From: JAENVU01 sp963756815
Lineage (GTDB): Bacteria > Actinomycetota > Acidimicrobiia > IMCC26256 > JAENVU01
Length of the DNA stretch: 64,000 nt
Assembly: GCA_963756815.1 (NCBI GenBank)
Contig: CAVWPR010000048.1
Coordinates: forward strand, 62,001-126,000
Direction: 5' to 3'
Made by a program: the position numbers and the translations under genes. Shown in pieces: positions 17,630 to 25,642 of this stretch. Each line of letters begins with the position of its first letter. Within the stretch, counting starts at the first letter, position 1. Below the pieces are notes generated by a model. It was given only the letters and a program-made list of their open reading frames with translations, was not told the DNA's origin and did not search any database.

Positions 17630-18550
17630 GTGGCCATCACCTCCTCCGAACCCGTCGCGCCGCCCCGGTCCCCGGACCGAGCCGAGGTGTCGGCCCGTCC
17701 GGGCACCATCCGGCGGCTCCGCGACGTGTGGGCGTACCGCGAGCTCCTCGGGACGCTGGTGCGCAAGGAGCTCAAGGTCAAGTACAAGAACAGCGCCCTC
17801 GGATTCGTGTGGTCGCTGCTCAACCCGATGCTCTACCTCGTGGTCTTCTGGATCGTCTTCACGAAGTTCATCCCGGCCGCGATCCCGTCCTTCCCGATCT
17901 TCCTGCTGTCGGGGCTGCTGCCGTACAACCTCTTCTCGGCGGGCCTCGGCGGCGGCACGACCTCGATCGTGGGGAACGCGAGCCTCGTCACCAAGGTGTG
18001 GTTCCCCCGCGAGATCCTCCCGCTCGCGTCGATCGGTGCCGCGCTCGTCCACTTCGGTCTCCAGCTCATCGTGCTGGCCGCCGCGCTCGTGGTGTTCCGC
18101 TACCAGCCGTCGTGGTCGTACCTCCCGCTCATCGTGCCCGCGCTCGTCACGCTGCTCGTGCTCGTCGCCGCGCTGGCGATCTTCCTCGCCGCGATCAACG
18201 TGTACGCGCGCGACACGCAGCACCTGCTCGAGCTCGTGCTGCTCGCGTGGTTCTGGATGACGCCGATCGTCTACGTGTACGCACAGGTCCGCGAGAAGGT
18301 CGGTGACTGGGCGCTGCTGAACCCGCTCACCGCGATCGTGATCACGATGCAACGCGCGATCTGGGGCAACCATCTCGTCACGATCTCGGGAGGGAAGAAG
18401 GGCACCCTGGTCCGGCCGGCGGTCCCCAACCTCTCCCAGTGGTGGTACCTCCGGAACCTCGGCATCGTCTTCGCGATCTCCTGCGCGCTCCTCCTCGTCG
18501 CCTTCCGGATCTTCGGGCGGCTCGAGGACAACTTCGCGGAGAACATCTGA
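17630..18550 (+). CDS. wzm: Polysaccharide ABC exporter, permease subunit (Wzm-type)
   Basis: The protein has 306 residues from GTG 17630 (VAITSSEPVAPP). A cytoplasmic N-terminus carries the amphipathic element AYRELLGTLVRKELKVKYKN, the ABC-2 permease signature. About six membrane helices follow, including LGFVWSLLNPMLYLVVFWIV, FPIFLLSGLLPYNLFSAG, LVTLLVLVAALAIFLAAINV and LGIVFAISCALLLVAFRI. It forms the membrane channel that moves lipid-linked polysaccharide to the outer face of the membrane. The stop overlaps the start of the ATPase gene as TGATG, the usual wzm-wzt coupling. An in-frame upstream start at 17441 exists but would encode an Arg/Pro-rich extension that looks non-coding. Confidence 0.88.
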   Translation: MAITSSEPVAPPRSPDRAEVSARPGTIRRLRDVWAYRELLGTLVRKELKVKYKNSALGFVWSLLNPMLYLVVFWIVFTKFIPAAIPSFPIFLLSGLLPYNLFSAGLGGGTTSIVGNASLVTKVWFPREILPLASIGAALVHFGLQLIVLAAALVVFRYQPSWSYLPLIVPALVTLLVLVAALAIFLAAINVYARDTQHLLELVLLAWFWMTPIVYVYAQVREKVGDWALLNPLTAIVITMQRAIWGNHLVTISGGKKGTLVRPAVPNLSQWWYLRNLGIVFAISCALLLVAFRIFGRLEDNFAENI

Positions 18551-19761
18551 TGGGCGCGGCGATCGAGATCGACCACGTCTCGAAGCACTTCAAGCTGAAC
18601 CATGCCCGGGCCGACTCGCTGAAGGAGCGGGTCGTCAACTTCCGGAAGGCGAACTACGACGAGTTCTGGGCCCTGCGCGACGTCACGTTGCAGGTGGACC
18701 AGGGCGAGACGCTCGGACTGCTCGGTCACAACGGCTCGGGGAAGTCGACCCTGCTCAAGTGCGTCGCGGGCATCATGCGCCCGACACAGGGCTCGATCGT
18801 CAAGCGCGGTCGGATCGCGGCGCTTCTGGAGCTCGGGTCGGGGTTCCACCCCGACCTCACCGGCCGCGAGAACGTCTACATGAACGCGTCGATCCTCGGG
18901 TTCTCCAACAAGGAGATCGATCGGATCTTCGACGAGATCGTGGCGTTCTCCGAGATCGGCGACTTCATCGACAACCAGGTGAAGCACTACTCGTCCGGCA
19001 TGGCCGCCCGCCTGGGCTTCGCCGTTGCCGTCAACGTCGAGCCCGAGATCCTCCTCGTCGACGAGGTGCTCTCGGTCGGCGACGAGGCGTTCCAGCGCAA
19101 GTGCCTCGAGCGCATCAAGCGCTTCCAGCGCGAGGGTCGGACGATCCTGCTCGTCAGCCACGCCGTCGACCTCGTGCGCCGGATCTGCGACCGGGCCGCG
19201 GTGCTCGACCACGGCGACCTCGTCGCGGTCGGTCCGCCGGGTGAGGCGGCGCTCGCGTTCCGTGAGCACCTCCGGCGCAAGGGTGCCGAGGTGCCGCCCG
19301 ACCTCGACAGCCCGACGCTCCTCCGCAACCTCGAGGTGCGGATCACCGACGTGCGCATCGTGTACCCGGACCCGTCGCGGCCCCACCTCTTCCCGAGCGA
19401 GCCGGTCGAGGTGGAGGTCGACTTCGTGGCGCCCGAGCCGGTCGACGACGTCGTCTTCTCGATCGCGATCTACGACCAGGACGGCAAGATGCTGCTCGGG
19501 ACCAACACCGACTACTCGGGTGGCGATCCCGGCGAGGTCCACGGTGAGGGCACCTGCCGCTTCCAGTTCGAACGCTTCCCGGTGCTCGACGGCGTCTACA
19601 ACGTCGCCGTCGGGATCCACTCGCACGACGTGAACACGATCTACGACCAGCGCGAGCAGAAGGACACGATCGAGGTCCTCAGCAAAGGGCGGGACGTCGG
19701 TCTCGTCCACTTCCCGTTGCACGTCGACGTCGAGCTGCGCACACCGACCGCACCCCGCTGA
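18550..19761 (+). CDS. wzt: Polysaccharide ABC exporter, ATPase subunit with C-terminal Wzt carbohydrate-binding domain
   Basis: The protein has 403 residues. The nucleotide-binding domain carries Walker A GHNGSGKST (residues 59-67), an ABC signature in YSSGMAARLGFA (about 147-158), Walker B ILLVDEVLS and the switch His in LLVSHA. Residues about 250-403 form an extra beta-rich domain (ITDVRIVYPDPSRPHLFPSE, FSIAIYDQDGKMLLGTNTDY, VLDGVYNVAVGIHSHDVNTI) typical of Wzt proteins that recognise the modified end of the chain before export. A substrate-reading Wzt together with the capping-type methyltransferase upstream suggests a chain-terminated polysaccharide. It is translationally coupled to the permease gene. 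Confidence 0.92.
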   Translation: MGAAIEIDHVSKHFKLNHARADSLKERVVNFRKANYDEFWALRDVTLQVDQGETLGLLGHNGSGKSTLLKCVAGIMRPTQGSIVKRGRIAALLELGSGFHPDLTGRENVYMNASILGFSNKEIDRIFDEIVAFSEIGDFIDNQVKHYSSGMAARLGFAVAVNVEPEILLVDEVLSVGDEAFQRKCLERIKRFQREGRTILLVSHAVDLVRRICDRAAVLDHGDLVAVGPPGEAALAFREHLRRKGAEVPPDLDSPTLLRNLEVRITDVRIVYPDPSRPHLFPSEPVEVEVDFVAPEPVDDVVFSIAIYDQDGKMLLGTNTDYSGGDPGEVHGEGTCRFQFERFPVLDGVYNVAVGIHSHDVNTIYDQREQKDTIEVLSKGRDVGLVHFPLHVDVELRTPTAPR

Positions 19762-19863
19762 CGGGTCGCCCGAGCGGCCGTCGGCCCCACGGTGAGCGAG
19801 GTCCGGCGGCGGGCCGGCGGTAGTCTCGACCCGTCGCCGTCCCCGCCGAGAGGTGCCCCGCAC

Positions 19864-21123
19864 GTGAGCCACGCCGCCGACCCGCTCGCTGCCGCCGACC
19901 CCGAGCTCGCCGAGATCGTCCGGCGCGAGGTCGAGCGCCAGAACACGACGATCCAGCTGATCGCGTCGGAGAACTTCACCTCGCCCGCGGTCATGGCCGC
20001 GCAGGGGACGGTCCTCACGAACAAGTACTCGGAGGGGTATCCGGGCAAGCGCTACTACGGCGGCAACCTCGTGGTCGACGAGGCGGAGGAGCTCGCCCGG
20101 ACACGCGCGTGCGAGCTGTTCGGCGCCGAGCACGCCAACGTGCAACCGCACTCCGGGGCCAACGCCAACATGGCGACGTTCCTCGCGCTGCTCCAGCCGG
20201 GCGACAAGGTGATGGGGATGCGGCTGGACCAGGGCGGCCACCTCACGCACGGCTCGCCGGTCAACTTCAGCGGCCGGATCTACGACTTCGTCGCGTACGG
20301 CGTCGATCCGGAGTCGGAGACGCTCGACCACGACGAGATCCGCTCGCTCGCGGTTCGGGAGCGGCCGAAGGCGATCATCGCCGGCGCGACCGCGTACCCA
20401 CGCGTCATCGACTTCGCGGCCTTCCGGAGCATCGCCGACGAGGTCGGTGCGCTGCTCATCGTCGACGCCGCCCACATCGCCGGCCTCATCGCCGGTGGTG
20501 CGCACCCCTCGCCGGTACCCCACGCGGACGTGGTCACCTTCACCACGCACAAGACGCTGCGCGGGCCGCGCGCCGGCTGCATCCTCAGCACCGCCGAGCA
20601 CGCCACCGCCATCGACAAGGCGGTGTTCCCCGGGCTGCAGGGCGGCCCGCTGATGCACGTCATCGCGGCCAAGGCAGTGGCGTTCCGGCTCGCCGCGGAA
20701 CCGGCGTTCGCGGACTACGCCGCACAGATCGTGCGCAACGCGGCCGCGCTCGCGGCCGGCCTCGACGACGAGGGATTCCGCATCGTCTCGGGGGGCACCG
20801 ACAACCACCTCATGCTGGTCGACCTGCGTCCGTTCGGGGTGACCGGCAAGGTCGCGCAGGAGGCCCTGGATCGCGCCGGGATCACGTGCAACAAGAACGC
20901 GATCCCGAACGACCCGGAGAAGCCGTTCGTCACGAGCGGCCTCCGGCTCGGTACCGCGTCGGTGACGACGGCGGGGATGGGCGAGCCGGAGATGGGCGAG
21001 ATCGCGCGGCTGATCGCCGCGGTGCTGCGCGCGCCGGACGACGACGGCGTGCGGGCCGACGTGCTGGACCAGGCCAACGCCCTGTGCGGCAAGTTCACGC
21101 CCTATCCGGAGCTCGCGGCCTGA
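19864..21123 (+). CDS. glyA: Serine hydroxymethyltransferase
   Basis: This enzyme converts serine and tetrahydrofolate to glycine and 5,10-methylene-THF with PLP, in the cytoplasm. The protein has 419 residues, the usual length. Visible motifs are QLIASENFTSPAVMAAQGT, NKYSEGYPGKRYYGGN, LDQGGHLTHGSPVNFSG, VDAAHIAGLIAGG and TFTTHKTLRGPRAG, where Lys230 is the PLP-binding lysine. GTG 19864 is chosen because GAGAGG lies about nine bases upstream; the in-frame GTG at 19792 would add an unconserved extension. A TAGTCT element at 19821-19826 could be its -10 box. It sits just upstream of the wecA-atp cluster. Confidence 0.95.
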   Translation: MSHAADPLAAADPELAEIVRREVERQNTTIQLIASENFTSPAVMAAQGTVLTNKYSEGYPGKRYYGGNLVVDEAEELARTRACELFGAEHANVQPHSGANANMATFLALLQPGDKVMGMRLDQGGHLTHGSPVNFSGRIYDFVAYGVDPESETLDHDEIRSLAVRERPKAIIAGATAYPRVIDFAAFRSIADEVGALLIVDAAHIAGLIAGGAHPSPVPHADVVTFTTHKTLRGPRAGCILSTAEHATAIDKAVFPGLQGGPLMHVIAAKAVAFRLAAEPAFADYAAQIVRNAAALAAGLDDEGFRIVSGGTDNHLMLVDLRPFGVTGKVAQEALDRAGITCNKNAIPNDPEKPFVTSGLRLGTASVTTAGMGEPEMGEIARLIAAVLRAPDDDGVRADVLDQANALCGKFTPYPELAA

Positions 21124-21144
21124 TGGCACCTCCGCTCCGACGCG

Positions 21145-21165
21145 CACGGGCGGTGACCGCCCGTG
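21145..21165 (+). terminator. Hairpin downstream of glyA
   Basis: CACGGGCGG and CCGCCCGTG form a perfect 9-bp stem around TGA, 21 bases after the glyA stop, with no T-run. The rest of 21124-21299 has no convincing gene. Confidence 0.45.
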
Positions 21166-21299
21166 ACGCTCCGGAGCTGTGCGCCCTCCGCTGCGCTCCG
21201 GACGCGCCTGCCTTCGCCGCGCTCGGGAGCGTTCCGACCGGGCACGCGCGTGTCTCGGCCGAGCGGACGAGCCATCGAGTCGGCGCGAGAGCGGGATAG

Positions 21300-22511
21300 A
21301 TGGGGGGCTACGCGGTCGTCTTCTTCGTCGCGGCGACGCTGACGTTCGCACTCGTCCCCTTGGTGCGGAAGCTCGCGTTCCGCATCGGCGCGGTCAAGGT
21401 CCCGACCGCGCGCGACGTCCACACGACCACAATCCCCGAGCTCGGCGGCGCGGCGATGTTCGTGGGGTTCCTCGTCGCGATCGGCGTGGCCTCCCAGATC
21501 CCGCAGTTCCGCGAGATGTTCAACGGCTCCTCCGAGCCGGCCGGTGTGATCCTGGCGGCCGGCGTGATGTTCGCCACGGGCGCGCTCGACGACCTCCGCG
21601 ACGTCTCGCCTCCGGCGAAGATCGCCGGGATGGTGCTCGCGGGCAGCCTGCTCTCGCTCTTCGGCGTCTCCATGCTGTTCTTCCACGTGCCGTTCTCGGG
21701 CGCCGACGTCATCGTCCTGTCGCCCGACCTCGCGCCCCTGGTCACCGTGGTGACGGTCGTGGTCTTCGCCAACGCGATCAACCTGATCGACGGGCTCGAC
21801 GGCCTCGCCGCCGGCATCGTGATCATCGCCGGCACCGCGCTCTTCCTGTACTCGACCCAGCTCTTCGACAACGGCTTCCTCGAGGGCTCGAACGTCGCGC
21901 CGCTGATCGCGGTCATCGCCGTCGGGGTGTGCGTGGGCTTCCTGCCGTGGAACTTCAACCCGGCTCGCATCTTCATGGGTGACGCCGGCGCGCTCTTCCT
22001 CGGGCTGCTCATGGCGGTCACCACGATCACGATCGGCGGCCGGGCCGACTACCAGTACACCGGGACGACCTACTTCTTCTTCGCCCCGCTGGTGATCCCG
22101 CTGCTCATCCTCGGCGTCCCGATCGTCGACACCGCCTTCAGCTTCCTGCGCCGGATCCTTCGCGGCCACTCCTTCTCGGTCGCGGACAAGGACCACCTGC
22201 ACCACCGCCTCATGCGTCTCGGGCACGGTCCCCGTCGCACGGTGGTGCTGCTCTGGCTCTGGACCGCGCTCCTGTCGGGGTTGGCGCTGGTCCCCACCTA
22301 CTTCTCACAGGGCAACGCCAACGCACTCGTGCCGGTCGGTGCGCTCGCGCTCGCCCTGCTGCTGTACGTCTTCTTCTTCCCGGGCCGCAAGGAGGCCCAG
22401 GCCATCGCGGCGGAGGAGGAGGCGGAGGCGGCGGCGGTCGCGGCCGAGGCCGAGGCCGCGGAGGGACAGGTCATCGACCTCGGGGCGCGGCGCCGGGGGA
22501 CCGGCAGCTAG
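21300..22511 (+). CDS. wecA: Polyprenyl-phosphate GlcNAc-1-phosphate transferase (WecA/TagO-like)
   Basis: This is an integral membrane enzyme of the MraY/WecA superfamily that moves an N-acetylhexosamine-1-phosphate from UDP to polyprenyl phosphate, starting wall-linked glycans. The protein has 403 residues with about eleven hydrophobic helices. Diagnostic motifs are TTTIPELGGAAMFVGFLVAI, GALDDLRDVSP (the DD motif), FANAINLIDGLDGLAAG, FNPARIFMGDAGALFLG and the late His-rich DKDHLHHRLMRLGHG. The C-terminus is an acidic Ala/Glu-rich tail (AAEEEAEAAAVAAEAEAAEG). A wecA-like gene directly before the atp operon is also the mycobacterial arrangement. The start is the ATG at 21300; no ribosome-binding site is obvious. 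Confidence 0.88.
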   Translation: MGGYAVVFFVAATLTFALVPLVRKLAFRIGAVKVPTARDVHTTTIPELGGAAMFVGFLVAIGVASQIPQFREMFNGSSEPAGVILAAGVMFATGALDDLRDVSPPAKIAGMVLAGSLLSLFGVSMLFFHVPFSGADVIVLSPDLAPLVTVVTVVVFANAINLIDGLDGLAAGIVIIAGTALFLYSTQLFDNGFLEGSNVAPLIAVIAVGVCVGFLPWNFNPARIFMGDAGALFLGLLMAVTTITIGGRADYQYTGTTYFFFAPLVIPLLILGVPIVDTAFSFLRRILRGHSFSVADKDHLHHRLMRLGHGPRRTVVLLWLWTALLSGLALVPTYFSQGNANALVPVGALALALLLYVFFFPGRKEAQAIAAEEEAEAAAVAAEAEAAEGQVIDLGARRRGTGS

Positions 22512-22557
22512 GTTCCGCACCGAACGTGGTCGGGGCGGGATTCAGCCGGCCCTCAGC

Positions 22558-22587
22558 TTGCGCCCGACACGGGTCCGGACCTAGTTT
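22558..22587 (+). promoter_or_regulatory. Probable promoter of the ATP synthase operon
   Basis: TTGCGC (22558-22563) and TAGTTT (22582-22587) are spaced by 18 bases in the wecA-atpI gap. TATCTT at 22593-22598 is an alternative -10 box. The leader would be about 35-50 bases. Confidence 0.4.
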
Positions 22588-22629
22588 GGGAATATCTTCA
22601 CAAGCGCAGTTCCGCAACGGCGCGGGGCT

Positions 22630-22926
22630 GTGGTCGGAACCGGGGTGCGGGTGCGGAACCAGCTCGAGCAGGCTGCGAGGTCGGTACGTACGAGCGCCAA
22701 GGTCCGCGACGACGGCCTGAGCCAGGCGTTCGAGTTCGCCGCCGGTCCCGTGGTGATGGGCCTGATCGGCTGGCTGATCGACGTCGCCGCCGGCACCGCC
22801 CCGCTGTTCCTCATCGTGTTCGCCGTCTTCGGCGTGATCGGATCGTTCGTGTCCTTCTACTACCGGTACCAGGCGCAGACCGCCCGGCTGGACGAGGGAA
22901 AGCCGTGGACCAGGCGCACACGCTGA
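22630..22926 (+). CDS. AtpZ/AtpI-family small membrane protein
   Basis: The protein has up to 98 residues with two predicted membrane helices (FEFAAGPVVMGLIGWLIDVA and LFLIVFAVFGVIGSFVSFYY) separated by a short Gly/Thr loop, the layout of the AtpZ/AtpI family encoded at the front of F-type ATP synthase operons. Related proteins help assemble the c-ring or carry Mg2+/Ca2+. The start is uncertain: GTG at 22630, 22645 or 22651 all fit before the basic amphipathic stretch NQLEQAARSVRTSAKV. Its end lies just ahead of a second subunit-I-type gene, so the operon begins with two such genes. Confidence 0.65.
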   Translation: MVGTGVRVRNQLEQAARSVRTSAKVRDDGLSQAFEFAAGPVVMGLIGWLIDVAAGTAPLFLIVFAVFGVIGSFVSFYYRYQAQTARLDEGKPWTRRTR

Positions 22927-22943
22927 GGCTGCCACCCGGTGCA

Positions 22944-23381
22944 ATGAGCGACGCCCCGACGAACTTCGAGGGCCAGATCGCCCGGCACCTGGCCCGGCAC
23001 GCACTGATCGTCGCCCCCGTGGTGATCGGGGCCGCCGCCGTGTTCCGCGGCGTCGACGGCGCGATCAGCGCGGCCATCGGCCTGGTGATCGTCGCGGTGA
23101 ACTTCCTCGCCGCGGCCGCAATCCTCTCGTGGGCGGCGAAGAACGGACCCACCGCGATCTACGCCGCGATCCTCGGTGGCTTCATCGGCCGCCTCGCCGT
23201 CATCGTCGGCATCGTGTTCGCGCTCGAGTCGGTGTCGTTCATCGACATCCCCGTGCTCGTGCTCACCATCGCGGTCACCCACATCGCACTGCTGTGGTGG
23301 GAGACCCGGTACGTCAGCCTCACGCTCGCCGCACCCGGCCTCAAGCCCGGTGTCGGCAACCACACCCAGGACGAGGAGTAG
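22944..23381 (+). CDS. atpI: ATP synthase subunit I (AtpI)
   Basis: The protein has 145 residues from ATG 22944 (MSDAPTNFEGQIARHLARHA). Four hydrophobic helices are visible: LIVAPVVIGAAAVF, AISAAIGLVIVAVNFLAAAA, AAILGGFIGRLAVIVGIVFA and IDIPVLVLTIAVTHIALLWW. The order and length fit the AtpI subunit that assists c-ring assembly. An in-frame GTG at 22905 would overlap the previous gene and add 13 residues. It is followed ten bases later by atpB. Confidence 0.72.
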   Translation: MSDAPTNFEGQIARHLARHALIVAPVVIGAAAVFRGVDGAISAAIGLVIVAVNFLAAAAILSWAAKNGPTAIYAAILGGFIGRLAVIVGIVFALESVSFIDIPVLVLTIAVTHIALLWWETRYVSLTLAAPGLKPGVGNHTQDEE

Positions 23382-23391
23382 CGCGCCAGCC

Positions 23392-24150
23392 GTGTTCGGA
23401 GTCTTCGAGTTCCCGCCGATCGACGAGCTCTTCCGTTGGAAGGACATCGTCTTCGAGAACACCCCGTTCGCGATCAACAAGACGTCGCTGTTGGTCCTGA
23501 TCTCGTCGGCGCTGATCCTGATCATCTTCATCGGCGCCTCGCGCAAGATGAAGCTGGTCCCGAGCGGCATGCAGAACGTCGTCGAGGCCACCTACGAGTT
23601 CGTCGACAAGGGCATCACCCGTGACGTCATCGGCAACGACGCCACCCGGTTCACACCGTTCCTCGGCTCGCTGTTCCTGTTCGTGCTCTTCCTGAACATC
23701 TGGGAGATCATCCCCGGGCTGCAGTTCCCGCCGACCTCGCGCATCGCCATCCCGATGTTCCTCGCGCTGATGGTGTACGTCCTCTACTGGTTCCTCGGGT
23801 TCAAGCACCAGGGCGTGAAGTACCTCACCGGCCACCTGTTCCCGCCGGGCGTGCCGAAGCCGCTCTACGTCCTGCTGACCCCGATCGAGTTCATCCAGAT
23901 CGCAGTGGTGCGGCCGTTCTCGCTGGCGGTCCGACTCTTCGCCAACATGATGGCGGGCCACATCCTGCTCACCGCCCTGGCGCTGCTGACGTCGTACGCG
24001 CTGACGAACGCGCCGATCATCGCCATCGGGCCGTTCGCGCTGAACGTCGGCGTCACGGCCTTCGAGCTCCTGGTCGGCTTCCTGCAGGCGTACATCTTCA
24101 CGCTGCTGACCGCCGTCTACATCGCAGATTCCCTACACCCCGAGCACTAG
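23392..24150 (+). CDS. atpB: F1Fo ATP synthase subunit a
   Basis: The protein has 252 residues from GTG 23392 (VFGVFEFPPIDELFRWKDIV). It is the proton-channel subunit of Fo in the cytoplasmic membrane. Helices include LLVLISSALILIIFIGASRK and FLGSLFLFVLFLNIWEIIPG. The key helix is IAVVRPFSLAVRLFANMMAG, whose Arg in SLAVRLFANM faces the c-ring carboxylate. The terminal FLQAYIFTLLTAVYI is also conserved. The frame is intact. It lies between atpI and atpE in the standard order. Confidence 0.93.
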   Translation: MFGVFEFPPIDELFRWKDIVFENTPFAINKTSLLVLISSALILIIFIGASRKMKLVPSGMQNVVEATYEFVDKGITRDVIGNDATRFTPFLGSLFLFVLFLNIWEIIPGLQFPPTSRIAIPMFLALMVYVLYWFLGFKHQGVKYLTGHLFPPGVPKPLYVLLTPIEFIQIAVVRPFSLAVRLFANMMAGHILLTALALLTSYALTNAPIIAIGPFALNVGVTAFELLVGFLQAYIFTLLTAVYIADSLHPEH

Positions 24151-24162
24151 GAGAACCACGAA

Positions 24163-24423
24163 ATGCACGACGTCCTCGTCGCCGCCCAGCAGGCCGGCGA
24201 ACTCAAGGCCGGTCTCTCGGCCATCGGTGCCGGCATCGTGTACGGCGCCGCCGCCATCGGCCCCGGCATCGGCATCGGCATCGTGGTGGGCAACGCCATC
24301 ACCGCGATGGCCCGCCAGCCCGAGATGGCCGGTCAGGTCCGGACCACCATGTTCCTGGGTATCGCCTTCACCGAGGCGCTCGCCCTCTTCGGCTTCGTTC
24401 TCTTCTTCCTCGCGAAGGGCTAG
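24163..24423 (+). CDS. atpE: F1Fo ATP synthase subunit c
   Basis: The protein has 86 residues forming the two-helix hairpin of the rotor ring: IGAGIVYGAAAIGPGIGIGI, the polar loop MARQPEMAGQ, and TTMFLGIAFTEALALFGFVL. The proton-carrying Glu is residue 71 in FTEAL. Glu rather than Asp is usual in actinobacteria. The ATG at 24163 is preceded by AGGAG in the overlap with the atpB stop. The frame is intact. Confidence 0.95.
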   Translation: MHDVLVAAQQAGELKAGLSAIGAGIVYGAAAIGPGIGIGIVVGNAITAMARQPEMAGQVRTTMFLGIAFTEALALFGFVLFFLAKG

Positions 24424-24429
24424 GTCGTC

Positions 24430-24981
24430 GTGCTCGCACAAGCACTCGCACTGGCCGTCACGGCCGCCGAGGAGGTGAAGGCGAAGAACCCGATCCTGCC
24501 CGAGACGAAGGAGATCGTCTGGGGCGGACTCGCGTTCGTCATCGTCTTCGCGCTGCTGGCGTGGAAGGCGTGGCCGGCCATCAAGAAGGCGCTCCAGGAC
24601 CGCGAGGACAAGATCCGTGGCGACCTCGAGCACGCGGAGTCGGTCCGCAACCAGGCCGAGACCGAGCTCGCCGACTACCAGCGCCAGCTGGCCGACGCGC
24701 GCAACGAGGCCGGTCGGATCATCGAGGAGGCCCGCCAGTCGGCCGAGCAGGTGCGCAAGGACCTGATCGCCCGCGCCGAGGTGGACGCCGCGGAGATCCG
24801 GTCGAAGGCCCAGGACGACATCCGCGCCGCCACCGAGCGGGCGATGGCCGACGTCCAGGCCCGCGTGTCGGACCTGTCGATCGAGCTCGCGGAGCGCATC
24901 GTCCAGCAGAACCTGGACCGCGCCACGCAGATCCAGCTCATCGAGAACTACATCAACGAGGTCGGAGGCACCCGGCGGTGA
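24430..24981 (+). CDS. atpF: F1Fo ATP synthase subunit b
   Basis: The protein has 183 residues from GTG 24430. A short N-terminus leads to a single membrane helix (IVWGGLAFVIVFALLAWKAW) and then a long charged helix (DRE, RNQAETELADYQRQLADARN, RKDLIARAEVDAAEIRSKAQ) that makes the right-handed coiled-coil stator. The C-terminus (NLDRATQIQLIENYINEVGG) binds delta. It links Fo subunit a to F1. It lies six bases after atpE. A 66-base gap with GAGCGAG-type sequence follows before atpH. Confidence 0.92.
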   Translation: MLAQALALAVTAAEEVKAKNPILPETKEIVWGGLAFVIVFALLAWKAWPAIKKALQDREDKIRGDLEHAESVRNQAETELADYQRQLADARNEAGRIIEEARQSAEQVRKDLIARAEVDAAEIRSKAQDDIRAATERAMADVQARVSDLSIELAERIVQQNLDRATQIQLIENYINEVGGTRR

Positions 24982-25047
24982 GCGGGCTGAGCGGAACTCG
25001 CTCCGAACGCGACCGGCGCTCGGGGGCGTCGAGCGAGTGGAGCGACC

Positions 25048-25573
25048 ATGAGTGATCGCACCGAGGCGTACGCCGAGGCATGCCTGGCGGTCGCGCAGGG
25101 CGGAAGGTCAGCTCGACGCGATCGAGGACGACCTGTTCCGCTTCTCGCGCACGCTCGAGGGCAACGACGCGCTCCGCACGGCGCTCACCGACCCGTCGCT
25201 GCCGGCGTCGCGTCGCATCGCCGTGGTCGAGGAGCTCATGGGCGGCAAGGCGCTGCCGGCGAGCACGTCGCTCGTCGCGGCGATCGTCGGTGCCGGTCGC
25301 GCCAGCGAGCTCGGCGAGATCGTCGCCGAGTTCCTGGAGAAGGCGGCGTCCGAGCGTGGTCACGAGGTCGCCGAGGTGCGGTCCGCGATCCCGCTCGACG
25401 ACGCGCAGCAGCAGCGGCTCGCCGCCGCGCTCTCGGATGCGACCCGCAAGCAGGTGGAAGTCAAGGTCGTGGTCGATGCGACGGTCCTCGGGGGACTGGT
25501 CACCCGCATCGGCGACACCGTCATCGACGGCTCGGTCCGTCACCGGCTCGAGCAACTCAAGGGAACGATCTGA
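25048..25573 (+). CDS. atpH: F1Fo ATP synthase subunit delta (one-base frameshift)
   Basis: It starts MSDRTEAYAEACLAVAQ at ATG 25048. The frame breaks near 25098, where GCGCAGGGCGG has one extra G. Removing it gives AEGQLDAIEDDLFRFSRTLE, LRTALTDPSLPASRRIAVVE, ASTSLVAAIVGAGRASELGE and the C-terminal DATVLGGLVTRIGDTVIDGS, VRHRLEQLKGTI, which is the normal OSCP/delta layout. The length is about 174 residues. It connects the peripheral stalk to the alpha3-beta3 head. Confidence 0.88.
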
Positions 25574-25576
25574 CGC

Positions 25577-25642
25577 ATGGCTGAACTCACCATCAATACC
25601 GAAGCGCAGCCATCCACGGCAACGACGAGGGAGACGCTCTGA
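25577..25642 (+). CDS. 21-residue mini-ORF repeating the AtpA N-terminus, coupled to atpA
   Basis: ATG 25577 opens a 21-codon frame that begins MAELTIN, identical to the first seven residues of AtpA. It continues TEAQPSTATTRETL and stops at TGA 25640-25642, which overlaps the atpA ATG as TGATG. The two DNA copies of the seven codons differ at several third positions, so this is not a recent assembly duplication. A purine-rich GAGGGAG inside the mini-ORF is the probable atpA ribosome-binding site. It may be a coupling leader peptide or the remnant of a duplicated start. Confidence 0.45.
   Translation: MAELTINTEAQPSTATTRETL

Noticed and set aside
16245..18260. Read-through of the GT4 frame into the wzm region
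   Set aside because: After about 17450 the translation becomes Ser/Arg repeats antagonistic to the well-conserved Wzm frame. A hairpin follows the alternative stop at 17526.
19762..19863. Separate small gene between wzt and glyA
   Set aside because: The GTG at 19792 is in frame with glyA and gives only an unconserved extension; GAGAGG supports GTG 19864.
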